Positions 4,845-5,943 of a DNA stretch of 5,943 bases are shown here, piece by piece (the first letter of the stretch is position 1; every line of letters begins with the position of its first letter). A program made the translations under genes and the position numbers. The notes beneath the pieces are model-generated. The model made no database searches, had not been told where the DNA came from, and saw only the letters and a list, made by a program, of their open reading frames with translations. Origin of the DNA: CAZQLE01 sp964593905 (GTDB lineage Bacteria; Chloroflexota; Anaerolineae; Anaerolineales; Anaerolineaceae); contig CAZQLE010000217.1 in the NCBI GenBank assembly GCA_964593905.1, positions 1 to 5,943 on the forward strand, read 5' to 3'.

Positions 4845-5943
4845 TCACGGGCACTGGATAAGCCCCTGCGCCCACAAACAGCCGCCGCAAGCAGGGGCCG
4901 GGCTGCCAAAACAATCTTCCACATTCTTCTCGGCAAATTCACATGAGTTGCAAAACACGCAGGGCGAAAAATCAAACGTGCTCAGACGTTCGCGCAGCGC
5001 GGTGTAAACCGGGTCGGCCCAGATTTGCGTCAGACTGCGCTCTTTCAGGTCTCCCAGCACATGCGCTTCGCTCTGCCGGTGGGTGTCATCCAGCAGGCTG
5101 GCGTGCGTGTGCAGCAGCGGCAGACAGGGAACCACTTTGCCATCCCAGCGCACCGAAACGCTGCCCTTCTCAATAAACGGGCAGACATTAACCCGCCGGC
5201 CGGGGTCTGCACCGCCCCAGTTCACCCGGTAGCTGCCGCCCAGCAGCCGCCCCAGCGCGGTGGTCACCTCGGGGAGCGGGTCCATGCGCGGCAGATCGAT
5301 GGTCAGAGTAAACGGCGAGATCAGTTGAGTGCCCTGGTACTGGGCCTGGTCATACAGGGTTTCGGCGCGCAATTTATCATCATGGGCCAGCACATTGCTG
5401 ACCGAAAGCCGGTCGGCCCCCAGGCGCACCGCCAAACGCGCCACCTCAGGCAGATCGGCAATGCTGCGGCGCAGGGCGACAAACGCCACCCCCAGTTTGG
5501 GGCGCAACCGCTCCAGATCACGCCGGTGCATCAGCCGTTCAATATTCGCAATCACCTGCGGCAGCGCTGCCCCCAGGCGCACATCGGCATACGCCTCCGC
5601 AGAAGCGCCGTCAATCGAAATCCACAAACGGTCCAGGTCGGCTGCCAGCAGCCCCTCGGTGCGGGCCTCATCCAGCAAAATGCCATTGCTGATCAGTTCC
5701 ACCGCCGCACCCAGCGCGCGCACCCGCGCCACCATCGCAATGATCTGCGGGTGGGCCAACGGCTCGCCATACCCGCCAAAAAAGACCCTGGGCCGTGGGG
5801 TCATTTCGGCAATTGAGGCCAGCACACGCTCAAAGACGGCCTCCGTCATCCAACCGGCCGGTTCCTTCCACACATTGCGCATACAAGTACGACAATCGAG
5901 ATTGCACTGGTTGGTCGGCTCCAGATTCACCCGCGCCAGGTGA
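4845..5943 (-). CDS. Radical SAM/SPASM-domain protein (5' end at or beyond window edge)
   Basis: This is a radical SAM enzyme. In the visible protein, counted from the GTG codon at 5930, CNLDCRTC (Cys9, 13, 16) is the Cx3Cx2C motif that binds the SAM-cleaving 4Fe-4S cluster. FGGYGEPL (51-58) is the GGE-type SAM-amino-group loop. LISNG (79-83) and LWISIDGAS (102-110) are later barrel strands. The C-terminal part is SPASM-like, with Cys250, 269, 324, 327, 330, 340, 348, 351 and 360, including CVFCNSC and CGGCLWAQG; it probably holds auxiliary clusters. The frame stays open to the edge (HLAR before VNLEPTNQC), so GTG 5930 may be internal and the true start lies outside. SPASM proteins modify peptides or build cofactors. 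I recall that close relatives with the CLWAQG ending sit beside tungsten aldehyde:ferredoxin oxidoreductases, but no such partner or precursor peptide is visible here. Confidence 0.88.
   Translation of the reverse strand, partial: HLARVNLEPTNQCNLDCRTCMRNVWKEPAGWMTEAVFERVLASIAEMTPRPRVFFGGYGEPLAHPQIIAMVARVRALGAAVELISNGILLDEARTEGLLAADLDRLWISIDGASAEAYADVRLGAALPQVIANIERLMHRRDLERLRPKLGVAFVALRRSIADLPEVARLAVRLGADRLSVSNVLAHDDKLRAETLYDQAQYQGTQLISPFTLTIDLPRMDPLPEVTTALGRLLGGSYRVNWGGADPGRRVNVCPFIEKGSVSVRWDGKVVPCLPLLHTHASLLDDTHRQSEAHVLGDLKERSLTQIWADPVYTALRERLSTFDFSPCVFCNSCEFAEKNVEDCFGSPAPACGGCLWAQGLIQCP

Noticed and set aside
4613..4975. 120-residue - strand ORF
   Set aside because: It overlaps the radical SAM gene in another frame and crosses the repeat element; the peptide has no fold-like pattern and includes a string typical of repeat-derived false ORFs.
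5025..5816. 263-residue + strand ORF
   Set aside because: Antisense to the radical SAM gene, rich in Gln, His and Arg with no motifs; the - strand reading has clear cluster motifs.

Overview
The window looks like a stretch of GC-rich bacterial chromosome, most plausibly from the Chloroflexota (Anaerolineae-like). I infer this from protein types that I associate with that group: a Cys-containing SH3b tail, a triple DUF5671-type membrane protein, and a radical SAM/SPASM protein ending in a CGGCLWAQG motif. No rRNA or marker gene is present to confirm it. No tRNA, CRISPR array, prophage or complete insertion sequence is visible.

Left part (1-1200, + strand). The 3' end of an SH3b-domain protein gene is followed 8 bp later by a MerR-type promoter: a 19-bp spacer that carries a 19-bp dyad. 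It drives a TipA/Mta-like MerR regulator (352-1107). A strong internal Shine-Dalgarno and in-frame ATG (691) would let the ligand-binding half be made alone, as in the classical TipAL/TipAS pair. Two hairpin terminators in tandem close this unit.

Middle part (1200-3840, + strand). A small membrane-anchored protein with an NTF2/DUF4878-like extracytoplasmic domain (1300-1770) is followed, after a terminator-like hairpin, by a 642-residue polytopic protein (1847-3775). The latter has three DUF5671-like units, a soluble alpha/beta-like region and a final membrane helix. A 15-bp stem hairpin separates it from the convergent genes on the right.

Right part (3841-5943, - strand). A two-domain GNAT acetyltransferase with a TTG start (3841-4626) lies downstream of a radical SAM/SPASM protein (4845 to the window edge, 5' end cut off). 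The 218-bp gap between them holds a short MITE-like repeat with a GTTGGGTT/AACCCAAC inverted repeat, flanked by a 10-bp direct repeat.

The genes do not form an obvious single pathway. The clearest regulatory logic is autoregulation of the MerR protein with possible dual products. I see no convincing new multi-gene system. The least explained items are the DUF5671 protein with its soluble tail and the repeat element.
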